Assembly: GCF_014844075.1 (NCBI RefSeq)
Contig: NZ_CP062165.1
Location: forward strand, 5,580,001 to 5,644,000
DNA length: 64,000 nt
Reading direction: 5' to 3'
Source: Paenibacillus sp. JNUCC-31
GTDB taxonomy: Bacteria > Bacillota > Bacilli > Paenibacillales > Paenibacillaceae
The translations under genes and the position numbers were made by a program. Under the pieces are notes generated by a model. The model worked only from the letters and a program-made list of their open reading frames with translations, was not told the DNA's origin and did no database searches. Shown in pieces: positions 17,962 through 26,425 of this stretch (its first letter is position 1; each line of letters opens with the position of its first letter).

Positions 17962-18321
17962 CGTTTCTGCTCCTTCCTTGAAGCGGCCCGTCTTGGGCCA
18001 TGTTTTGTCCCGTTTTCTGAATTTAGAACCTTCATTATATCATATCCGTTCTTTTTTTTCTGAGGGCATAAGATGTCTGATAGAACAGGGAAAGCCTCAA
18101 ATTAAGACATTGGGATTGAAAAAAAGAGGTCAACTTATCCGATTTGCCGCATAGGTATGTAATACACTTTTCACAACAATACAAGTTGTTTGGACAGAGG
18201 GTGGCGGGACTAATCCGAACCGCAGATTGGTATTCAAGCAGGAGCCGTAATTCTATTGATTTCTTCATACCATTCGGAATGGTTGACAATCACACTAAAG
18301 GAGCCATGGGAGGTACCAAGC
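17962..18321. other. Intergenic region upstream of prkA
   Basis: 360 bp between divergent genes. It must contain the prkA promoter; prkA is SigE-controlled in Bacillus, and CATACCAT near 18267 is a possible SigE -10, but no matching -35 box was convincing. No coding frame with a ribosome site was seen. Confidence 0.35.
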
Positions 18322-20217
18322 ATGAATATTTTTGAACGCGTTGCGGAACATCGGGCAGAAAGTGACCGTTTGACATGGAACGGAACATTTGAAGATTATA
18401 TTGCGCTGCTGAGAGAGGACCCGACTCCGGCAATGACGGCTCACGCTCGAGTGTACCAGATGATCGAATCGTTTGGTGTAGAAGAAGTAGGTGGGCACAA
18501 ACGATACAAGTTTTTTGAACAGGAGATTTTTGGGCTGGATCGGTCCATTGAAAAGCTGGTTGAAGAGTATTTCCATTCGGCCGCTCGTCGTCTGGATGTG
18601 CGCAAACGGATTTTGCTGCTTATGGGGCCGGTCAGTGGAGGGAAGTCTACATTAGTGACGTTGCTCAAACGCGGACTTGAACAGTTCTCCCGTACAGAGA
18701 AGGGGGCCGTGTATGCCATTGAAGGCTGCCCAATGCATGAGGAGCCACTCCATCTGATTCCACTGGAGCTTCGCCCTGAAGTGGAGAAGGAAATTGGTGT
18801 ACGCATTGAGGGTAATCTTTGCCCATCTTGCCAGATGCGGCTTCGCACCGAATACGGCGGGGACATTAGCCGGGTGAAGGTGGAACGGGTCTTGATTTCC
18901 GAAGATAACCGGGTGGGAATTGGAACATTCAGTCCATCCGATCCGAAATCCCAGGATATTGCTGATTTGACGGGCAGTATCGACTTTTCGACCATCACTG
19001 AATTTGGTTCCGAGTCTGATCCGCGTGCCTATCGTTTTGACGGGGAGTTAAACAAGGCTAATCGCGGATTGATGGAATTCCAGGAGATGCTCAAATGTGA
19101 TGAAAAATTCCTCTGGAATTTGCTGTCACTGACCCAGGAAGGCAATTTCAAGGCAGGACGATTCGCATTAATCAGTGCGGATGAGATGATTGTGGCACAT
19201 ACGAATGAATCCGAGTACAAGTCGTTTATATCGAACAAAAAGAATGAAGCGCTGCAATCCCGGATGATTGTCATGCCCATTCCATACAACTTGAAGGTCT
19301 CCGAGGAAGAAAAGATTTACAGCAAGCTCATTCAACAAAGTGATATGAAGCATGTCCATATTGCACCGCATGCCCTGCGGACTGCAGCCATTTTCTCCAT
19401 ACTTACTCGCTTGAAAGAAACGAAGAAACAAGGTATGGATCTGGTTAAGAAAATGCGGATGTATGACGGTGAAGAAGTTGAAGGGTACAAAGAAGCCGAT
19501 TTGCGTGAGATGCAAAATGAATATTTGGATGAAGGCATGTCGGGCATTGACCCGCGTTATGTCATCAACCGGATATCCAGTGCTTTGATTAAGCAAAATC
19601 TTCAGTGCATTAACGCGCTGGATATTCTCCGGGCAATCAAGGATGGTCTGGACCAGCATGCTTCCATTACAAAAGAGGAACGTGAGCGTTATCTGAACTT
19701 TATTGCTTTGGCACGTAAAGAATATGATGAACTGGCGAAGAAGGAAGTACAAAAAGCATTTGTCTACTCGTTTGAAGAGTCGGCCAGAACGCTGTTCGAA
19801 AATTACCTGGATAACATTGAGGCCTTCTGCAATTGGTCCAAAATCCGTGATCCGTTGACGGATGAGGAGATGGACCCGGATGAACGCTTAATGCGTTCGA
19901 TCGAGGAGCAGATCGGTATTTCCGAAAACGCCAAAAAGGCGTTCAGGGAAGAAATATTGATCCGCATCTCGGCTTATTCCCGCAAGGAGCGCAAATTCGA
20001 ATACAGCAGCCATGACCGCTTGCGTGAAGCGATAGAGAAGAAGCTGTTCGCTGACTTAAAGGACATTGTGAAGATTACAACCTCAACCAAGACACCTGAT
20101 GCGACCCAGCTGAAACGAATGAATGAAGTGATAAAACGGTTAATTGAAGAACATGGATACACCGCTGCCAGCGCAAATGAATTGCTTCGTTACGTGGGCA
20201 GTTTGTTGAATCGCTGA
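18322..20217 (+). CDS. prkA: PrkA family serine protein kinase / AAA+ ATPase (sporulation)
   Basis: 631 residues, the usual PrkA length, from ATG 18322 eight bases after GGGAGG. AAA-type N-terminal domain with the P-loop MGPVSGGKST (101-110), a Cys pair in NLCPSCQMR, and a C-terminal region with distant kinase likeness. In Bacillus, PrkA is expressed in the mother cell and supports sporulation, acting with YhbH and SpoVR. Here yhbH and spoVR lie 12 kb away on the other strand. A terminator follows, so it is monocistronic. Confidence 0.92.
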   Translation: MNIFERVAEHRAESDRLTWNGTFEDYIALLREDPTPAMTAHARVYQMIESFGVEEVGGHKRYKFFEQEIFGLDRSIEKLVEEYFHSAARRLDVRKRILLLMGPVSGGKSTLVTLLKRGLEQFSRTEKGAVYAIEGCPMHEEPLHLIPLELRPEVEKEIGVRIEGNLCPSCQMRLRTEYGGDISRVKVERVLISEDNRVGIGTFSPSDPKSQDIADLTGSIDFSTITEFGSESDPRAYRFDGELNKANRGLMEFQEMLKCDEKFLWNLLSLTQEGNFKAGRFALISADEMIVAHTNESEYKSFISNKKNEALQSRMIVMPIPYNLKVSEEEKIYSKLIQQSDMKHVHIAPHALRTAAIFSILTRLKETKKQGMDLVKKMRMYDGEEVEGYKEADLREMQNEYLDEGMSGIDPRYVINRISSALIKQNLQCINALDILRAIKDGLDQHASITKEERERYLNFIALARKEYDELAKKEVQKAFVYSFEESARTLFENYLDNIEAFCNWSKIRDPLTDEEMDPDERLMRSIEEQIGISENAKKAFREEILIRISAYSRKERKFEYSSHDRLREAIEKKLFADLKDIVKITTSTKTPDATQLKRMNEVIKRLIEEHGYTAASANELLRYVGSLLNR

Positions 20218-20240
20218 TCTGCATCGAACCATTCCGGATC

Positions 20241-20294
20241 AGGCTCCTGATGCCTGCTGTGAGGCTCCTTCACAGCAGGATGGGGGGCCTTTTT
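20241..20294 (+). terminator. Terminator after prkA
   Basis: An inner stem CCTGCTGTGA/TCACAGCAGG (20253-20279) is nested within an outer pairing AGGCTCC/GGGGCCT (20241-20290), followed by a T-run. Confidence 0.7.
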
Positions 20295-20462
20295 ATATAC
20301 ATTCACATACCAAATCTCACCATAAAACTGACAAAGAAGGTCAATTTCATGACAAATTAGTTCGAATGGTATATGTAAAATTAGGCCATTTAGTCTATAA
20401 TCGATACAGATATTTACAATTTGAACTTTTTTGTGGTTATTAAGGAGCTGACAGAACTAGTT

Positions 20463-21467
20463 ATGAGTATTGCGTTGGCAAGACAGAAACAACTTGATTA
20501 TATTGGACTAACCGCCGGGGATTTGCAACTTCTCGCAGATCATCGGCCTGCTTTTGTGAAAGTCGTTGACGAAGTAGTGGACCATTTCTACAATCATGTG
20601 GGGAATTATCCGGATTTGGTCGATCTAATTGCCCGTTTCTCTACCATTGACCGTCTGAAAGAAACCCAGAAGCTATACTGGCTATCCATGACCGATGGTG
20701 TGGTTGATGATGCATATATCGATCAGCGCATCGCGATTGGACTGGTTCATTCCCGCATTGGATTGTCCGAGGATTATTATCTGGGCACCTATATGGTGTA
20801 CCTTGATATTGCGACAAGCATATTCCAGCAGGTTATTCCTGAAGGCTGGCATCTGGTTATCCAGGCGCTTAGTAAAATGTTTAACCTCGATTCACAGCTC
20901 GTATTGGAAGCTTACGAGAAGAAAGAAAAGGAGAAATTAAATCAATTCGCTGAAGATCAGCAGCATACCTTGCAGGCGATCACACAGATCACCCAGCAGC
21001 TGACGGGCATGATTAGTGAATTGAATGAAAATGCTCAGGCGATCTCAGATGTGGCCAGGGAAACGGCAGCCTCTCAGGATCAGGCAAATGGATTGTTGGA
21101 CGAACTGACCAAGGAGATTCATCAGATTGGCAAAATGGGTGAGATCATTCGCGAAATTTCGGATCAGAGTCATCTGGTGGGCTTAAATGCCGCCATTGAA
21201 GCTGCACATGCAGGAGAATTCGGCCGGGGTTTCGAGGTGGTTGCAAGTGAGGTGCGCAAGCTTGCCTCCAGCTCCCGAGAGGCCCAAGGAAAAATTCAGA
21301 CGAATCTGGCACAGATTATGAAGAAACTGGGCAGTGTTCAGCAGGAAGCCAAGCACACTGCCTCGGGGGCAAGACGTCAGGCTTCCCGCTCAGAAGAGCT
21401 TGCTGTTTTTGCTACCACTATGGAGAAACTGGCACTTGATCTAAGGAAATTGGATCATCAAGAATAG
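20463..21467 (+). CDS. Globin-coupled sensor / methyl-accepting protein (HemAT-like, short form)
   Basis: About 334 residues from ATG 20463; AAGGAG at 20442-20447 is rather far upstream, so the start is less sure. The protoglobin domain (about 1-165) has the likely heme-binding His96 in [15 protein letters not shown] short MCP signalling hairpin follows, with [42 protein letters not shown]. No membrane segments. It is about 100 residues shorter than HemAT, losing part of the adaptation helices. It probably senses oxygen or redox state and signals to CheA/CheW encoded elsewhere. Confidence 0.8.
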   Translation: MSIALARQKQLDYIGLTAGDLQLLADHRPAFVKVVDEVVDHFYNHVGNYPDLVDLIARFSTIDRLKETQKLYWLSMTDGVVDDAYIDQRIAIGLVHSRIGLSEDYYLGTYMVYLDIATSIFQQVIPEGWHLVIQALSKMFNLDSQLVLEAYEKKEKEKLNQFAEDQQHTLQAITQITQQLTGMISELNENAQAISDVARETAASQDQANGLLDELTKEIHQIGKMGEIIREISDQSHLVGLNAAIEAAHAGEFGRGFEVVASEVRKLASSSREAQGKIQTNLAQIMKKLGSVQQEAKHTASGARRQASRSEELAVFATTMEKLALDLRKLDHQE

Positions 21468-21597
21468 CCGGTAACACTGGCTGGAACCCTGTGATACCGT
21501 TTCTGGCTGTTTTAAGCTATAATGGGTAGACAAACCTGCCGATGTTATAGTGAATGCAGCCGGAGACAGGGGATTTGAAAGAGGTTGAGGTGATCAG

Positions 21598-22602
21598 GTG
21601 GCTTCTATCCATGATGTGGCCAAAGAGGCGGGCGTATCTGTTGCAACCGTTTCCAAAGTGCTGAACGATTATCCCGATGTAAGTGACAAAACTCGCAAAA
21701 AAGTCAATATAGCCATCGAACTATTGAAATATCAACCGAATGTGGTTGCACGTGGACTTGTGAAACGCCGTTCTTGGACGGTAGGTGTATTGCTGACAGT
21801 TCCTTTTACCAATCCGTTTGTATCGGAGCTGCTTGAAGGAATCAAAACAGCACTGGAGAACAGCGGATACGATCTTGTTCGCTTATCTACACGTTTTGAT
21901 GATCCCGCCTATTCGTTTATCAAACATTGCCGCAGCCGAAATGTGGATGGCGTTGTTGTTTTCGGGGAAGGAAGAGACAATAAGAGTATTCAGGAATTGG
22001 TTACTGCGGAGATTCCGACGATGTTTATTGATACCGACTTGTTTGGCAAGCGGGCAGGATACATAACGACGGATAATGCAAATGCGATTGCCATGAGCGT
22101 CAAACATTTGCATGAGCTGGGTCACCAAAAAATCGCCTATATTTCAGGAACACTTGGGCCTGCCGTAGCGAATCTTCGACTGGATGGATATCGGGAAGGA
22201 CTACGTGAATGCGGCATTCCGTATTCAACCGTGTATCTGGAGGTCTGTGACTACTCCTTCGATGGCGGCAGTAAGGCAGCTCGCCGATTGCTTGCATTGA
22301 AGGAACAGCCCACAGGGATTGTCTGTGCTTCAGATATGTCCGCTTTCGGAGCGATCCATGAAATTGAGAAACATGGGTTGCGGGTGCCTGAGGATGTCTC
22401 CGTTGTCGGATTTGATAACACGTACTATGCTGAAGTGTTCAAACCAGGCTTAACCACGATTAATCAAAATATTCATTCTATCGGGATCAAATCGATTGAA
22501 TACCTGATTGCCATGATTGAGAATCCTTCATATTCGCCTCCGGTCATTACGGAGCCATCCAATCTGGTGATCCGTCAAACGACTGCACCTGCGAAAGTGT
22601 AA
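21598..22602 (+). CDS. LacI-family transcriptional regulator
   Basis: 334 residues from a GTG start. Helix-turn-helix ASIHDVAKEAGVSVATVSKVL (2-22), hinge helix PNVVARGLVKRR, and a sugar-binding-like sensor domain. It is monocistronic, with TATAAT at about 21520 upstream and a terminator downstream. Its target is not evident; the nearby xylan module (22837-29254) is the closest carbohydrate locus, but the position between unrelated genes gives no proof. Confidence 0.85.
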   Translation: MASIHDVAKEAGVSVATVSKVLNDYPDVSDKTRKKVNIAIELLKYQPNVVARGLVKRRSWTVGVLLTVPFTNPFVSELLEGIKTALENSGYDLVRLSTRFDDPAYSFIKHCRSRNVDGVVVFGEGRDNKSIQELVTAEIPTMFIDTDLFGKRAGYITTDNANAIAMSVKHLHELGHQKIAYISGTLGPAVANLRLDGYREGLRECGIPYSTVYLEVCDYSFDGGSKAARRLLALKEQPTGIVCASDMSAFGAIHEIEKHGLRVPEDVSVVGFDNTYYAEVFKPGLTTINQNIHSIGIKSIEYLIAMIENPSYSPPVITEPSNLVIRQTTAPAKV

Positions 22603-22615
22603 AGATGATGACACG

Positions 22616-22642
22616 AAGCACAGCTAACAGGCTGTGCTTTTT
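22616..22642 (+). terminator. Terminator after the LacI gene
   Basis: AAGCACAGC (22616-22624) pairs with GCTGTGCTT, followed by a T-run ending at 22642; the loop is six bases. Confidence 0.8.
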
Positions 22643-22765
22643 GGCGTTATGGATCCGCCCTAATCGTTTGTGAGTTTCAACGAAACCTGATCCATTCAGC
22701 TAAGAGGAAAAGCTGTTGACTTTTTGCCACATTCCAACTAACAATAAATACCATAAATGATATTT

Positions 22766-22779
22766 TGTAACCGCTTACT
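22766..22779. promoter_or_regulatory. cre-like CcpA site before the xylan two-component genes
   Basis: TGTAACCGCTTACT matches the catabolite-responsive-element consensus TGWAARCGYTWNCW at 13 of 14 positions. It lies 57 bp upstream of the YesN-type gene and near its promoter, so glucose repression of the module is likely. Confidence 0.55.
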
Positions 22780-22836
22780 TTGGGTGGTCGAATTTAAGGA
22801 AGTATTGTAGTCCATTCAATCAAGGGGGTTGATCTA

Positions 22837-24465
22837 ATGCATCAGGTGCTTTTGGTGGATGACGAAGTGTACGCACGCAAGGGTCTTAGGAAGTTGATTC
22901 GCTGGGAAGCATGCGGATTCGAGGTCATTGGTGAGGCCGATGATGGGGATGAGGCTTACGAGCAGATTGAACGGTTACAACCTGACGTCGTCATTACCGA
23001 TATTCGAATGCCGGAGACGGATGGTCTAGAATTGATTCGGCGGACTAGCCTGGATGGAGATCAAAATGGAATAAATGGGAAAATGCCCTATTTTATCATT
23101 GTGAGTGGATATAATGATTTTACTTATGCACAACAGGCAGTGAGGTACGGTGTACAGGACTATATTTTGAAACCGATTGATGAGGTTGAACTTGAGGCGA
23201 CCTTGTGTAGATTGTCAGCAGTGCTGAAGCAACATAAATCTGCGGAGCAGGAGAAGCGGGAGCGGCAATACATGCGGTGTCTGGAACAGCTGATGTACGG
23301 AGAGGCTGATTCTTCTGTTGCTGAACAGTGGTTGGAACTGACGGATACTCATTCGGGGGATATGCTGGCATATCTGCTGTTTGAGCACAACCCGCGATTA
23401 TGTTCTGATGTATCGGAAATCACATATACGGGAGAAGAAGACGTGGCCCAGCTCGGGCATTACGAGAGCTTTCAACAGATTGTGCAGGCAGTTCTCAAGC
23501 GGATGTATCCGCAAGATACGCCAATGCATCTGAAGCAGCATGGTGAGCGTGTTGGAGTCCTGCTTACAGGCAAACATCTGCGTACCGATGCGAATAATCT
23601 GCGTAAAACGGTAGAGAAAATACAGTTCAGCTTCACTGAAATGGAAAATACTCGAGTATGCATCTATGCAGGGGCCACCTGTCAAGATCCTCTGCTCATT
23701 GGACATGCCTATCAGACGGCTTTAAAGGCAATTGCCTACAAGTTCATTACAGAGGACGATGGGGTCGTGCTCTTTGATGAAGTACAGCATGCTCAGGTGC
23801 AATGGATGCATACGGATCATGAAAAGCAGCAGCAGTTGCTGAGATTGATGGAAGAGCAGCAGATGGAGGCCATGGAAGTGACGCTGGGTGACTGGTTCAC
23901 CGAATTGCGGGCTTCCTGTTATGCTCCGGCAGCTGTGACGTCTGCTGTACACCAACTGGTCTCTGCGGTGGTATCCATTCTGAAATCGGTTCAGGCCGAC
24001 GTGAAAACAATGACTACGCTTCAACCTGTTCTGGACTGGCAATCCGAGCGGGGAAGGCTGGCGGATGCACTCCAATTGCTGAATTGTTTTATGGAGGAAG
24101 CAGCCCGACGGCTGGCTGAACAGCGTCAGCAGATTCAGAAGGGGAGCATGCCCAAGATCAAAAGTTACATTGAGGAAAACTACAGCAAGAATATAAGCCT
24201 GAAGAGTATTGCCTCCGAATTTTATATGAATCCGGTGTATCTGGGGCAACGCTTTCGCAAGGTTTATGGCATGTATTTCAATGATTTTTTGCTTCAGCTT
24301 CGCATAGAAGAAGCCAAAAGGCTTCTAAGGCAGACGGATTTGCGGGTATATGAGGTGGCAGAGCGGGTAGGATTCGGGAGCAGTGATTATTTTGCTACTC
24401 AATTCGAGAAAACAGAGGCTTCCTCGCCTACGGAATATCGGAACCGTTTGATGGGCGAGGGGTAG
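22837..24465 (+). CDS. YesN-type response regulator with AraC DNA-binding domain
   Basis: 542 residues. Receiver domain 1-130 with Asp55 in ITDIRMPETDG; a long middle region typical of the YesN group; a C-terminal AraC/XylS double helix-turn-helix (about 440-540; MNPVYLGQRFRKVYG and VAERVGFGSSDYFATQFEK). The next gene, 11 bp downstream, is the YesM kinase, and the GH10 xylanase follows, so it most likely activates xylan-degradation genes on sensing xylo-oligosaccharides. Start ATG after AAGGGGG. Confidence 0.88.
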   Translation: MHQVLLVDDEVYARKGLRKLIRWEACGFEVIGEADDGDEAYEQIERLQPDVVITDIRMPETDGLELIRRTSLDGDQNGINGKMPYFIIVSGYNDFTYAQQAVRYGVQDYILKPIDEVELEATLCRLSAVLKQHKSAEQEKRERQYMRCLEQLMYGEADSSVAEQWLELTDTHSGDMLAYLLFEHNPRLCSDVSEITYTGEEDVAQLGHYESFQQIVQAVLKRMYPQDTPMHLKQHGERVGVLLTGKHLRTDANNLRKTVEKIQFSFTEMENTRVCIYAGATCQDPLLIGHAYQTALKAIAYKFITEDDGVVLFDEVQHAQVQWMHTDHEKQQQLLRLMEEQQMEAMEVTLGDWFTELRASCYAPAAVTSAVHQLVSAVVSILKSVQADVKTMTTLQPVLDWQSERGRLADALQLLNCFMEEAARRLAEQRQQIQKGSMPKIKSYIEENYSKNISLKSIASEFYMNPVYLGQRFRKVYGMYFNDFLLQLRIEEAKRLLRQTDLRVYEVAERVGFGSSDYFATQFEKTEASSPTEYRNRLMGEG

Positions 24466-24476
24466 GTGATACGGCC

Positions 24477-26237
24477 GTGAAACGGAATTTTCTCAGCAAT
24501 ATCCGTCTGCGGGACAAAATGTTGATTCTATATGTCTTTTTTGTACTCGTACCGGTCATTTTCAGTAATGTTATTTTCTATCAGGTGACGACGGCGAACG
24601 TCAAATCACAACGCATGTCTGATTTGTCCAAGGCCATGGAACAGGTGCGTACCAATTTTACCGGTGAAATTCGCAATGCGGTCGATATCTCATCCAGCCT
24701 GTACACGGATATCCTGTTGACTGAAATGCTCGACACGGAGTATGCCCATCCGATCCAATATGTTGAAGCCTATGCCCTGTATCTCCGCAAGATTCTGAAT
24801 ACGTACCATTCCGGTTTTCATTCGATTCAGGGCCTGACCATCTATGTCGATAATACAACAGTGTTGCCCTCCGGGGGAGTTGAGTTTCTGGACGAGAAGG
24901 TAAGGCGATCCGAGGCTTACAGGCAGCTGACCATCGGTCCGCAATTTTCCCCCATTTTTATGCGATGGAGTCCTGGAGGAACTCAGCAGACCTTCAGCAT
25001 ACTCCGCAAGCTGGACTATTATGCTGCAAATCCGGGATGGAAGGAGAAATTCGTTCGGCTGGACCTGAAAACGTCAACGATCCGCCAAATTTTCACGAAT
25101 ATCACCATTCCAGGGCGGCTGTTTCTGGTCAACTCAGCAGACACAGTGGACTACACGACCGATTCGGATGTGCCATGGACAAGTCAGACTGTTGCGTACA
25201 GCGACATCAGGAGTCAACTGGGGAAACATGAATTTGAGCTGGTCTATCCACTATCTGGGGAACTGACGGGATGGAAAATCGTTGGTTTATTTGATGAAAC
25301 CGAAATTTACAGAGAACTGAGGCAACCGCTTCATCTGGTCATTTTGCTGGCTTGTTTGAATATTATTCTGCCAACCTTGATTATTATTTGGACGACACGC
25401 AACATCCATGTGAGGCTTGCACGCGTGCTTGAGCATATGAAAAAAGTGAAACTTCAACGATTTGAGCCTATTAGACAGCCAGAAACGTCGGATGAGATTG
25501 GTCAGCTAACGGCCGAGTTTAATCGCATGACAATGACCATTCACCGTTTGATCAATGATGTGTATGTAGCGGATATTCAACATAAAAATCTGGAGTTGCA
25601 GCGGCGTCATGCCCAGTTAAATGCGTTGCAAAGTCAGATTAATCCACATTTTCTGTTCAATGCGCTGGAGACCATCCGCATGCGAAGCCTGATGAAGGAT
25701 GAGGATGAGACAGCAAGAATTATCCAGTATATGGCCAAAATTTTTCGGAACGCCCTGACCTGGAATCGTGACAGGGTTAGCGTAAAGGAAGAGCTGGAGT
25801 ATGTGACCTGTTTTATCGAGATACAGAAATATCGGTTCGGACACAAGATGGATTATTCCATTGAACTGGACCCGGAAGCGGGTCAATGTTTCATTCCCAA
25901 GATGACACTATTGCCATTTGTCGAGAACGCCAGCATTCATGGCATTGAACCTCTCAAGGAGGGGGGAGAGATAAGGCTTCGCATTAAACGTACAGAGAAG
26001 CAACTCATCTGTGTTGTGGAAGATACGGGAGCAGGCATGACGGAGGAAAAGAGAAACCAGCTGCTTGCTTATGTGCAAACAGAAGATTCCATGGGGGATC
26101 GTGTGGGAGTACAAAATGTGATTTATCGGTTGAAATTGATCTATGATAACCGTTTCCACATCCGATTCGACAGTACCCTTGGTAAAGGGACACGGGTGGA
26201 GATCGTTATACCGTTGGAGGAGCCTGGAATGGAATAG
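24477..26237 (+). CDS. YesM-type membrane sensor histidine kinase
   Basis: 586 residues, GTG start. Membrane segments at about 15-37 and 286-306 flank an extracellular sensor domain, followed by a HAMP-like linker and His_kinase domain (QSQINPHFLFNALETI, His391). The C-terminal ATPase has FVENASIHG, VVEDTGAGM and GVGVQNV-like boxes. It is partner of the YesN-type regulator. The ligand is inferred as a xylan-derived oligosaccharide because a secreted xylanase gene lies directly downstream. Confidence 0.88.
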   Translation: MKRNFLSNIRLRDKMLILYVFFVLVPVIFSNVIFYQVTTANVKSQRMSDLSKAMEQVRTNFTGEIRNAVDISSSLYTDILLTEMLDTEYAHPIQYVEAYALYLRKILNTYHSGFHSIQGLTIYVDNTTVLPSGGVEFLDEKVRRSEAYRQLTIGPQFSPIFMRWSPGGTQQTFSILRKLDYYAANPGWKEKFVRLDLKTSTIRQIFTNITIPGRLFLVNSADTVDYTTDSDVPWTSQTVAYSDIRSQLGKHEFELVYPLSGELTGWKIVGLFDETEIYRELRQPLHLVILLACLNIILPTLIIIWTTRNIHVRLARVLEHMKKVKLQRFEPIRQPETSDEIGQLTAEFNRMTMTIHRLINDVYVADIQHKNLELQRRHAQLNALQSQINPHFLFNALETIRMRSLMKDEDETARIIQYMAKIFRNALTWNRDRVSVKEELEYVTCFIEIQKYRFGHKMDYSIELDPEAGQCFIPKMTLLPFVENASIHGIEPLKEGGEIRLRIKRTEKQLICVVEDTGAGMTEEKRNQLLAYVQTEDSMGDRVGVQNVIYRLKLIYDNRFHIRFDSTLGKGTRVEIVIPLEEPGME

Positions 26238-26425
26238 AACCTCTAAAGTTTTTGGAGCAAGATCTATAGTTTAACGGGTAAACAAAGTTTGCTGGCAATC
26301 GTATAATGAAAGTGCTTACAATTTTCCGGTCATTACGTCTATCCAATCCTGCACAACCATCTTGTAAAGGGCTGACACATGACGGAGTAAAGGTTAGTCT
26401 AACAAACAACCAAGGAGGAGATCGG

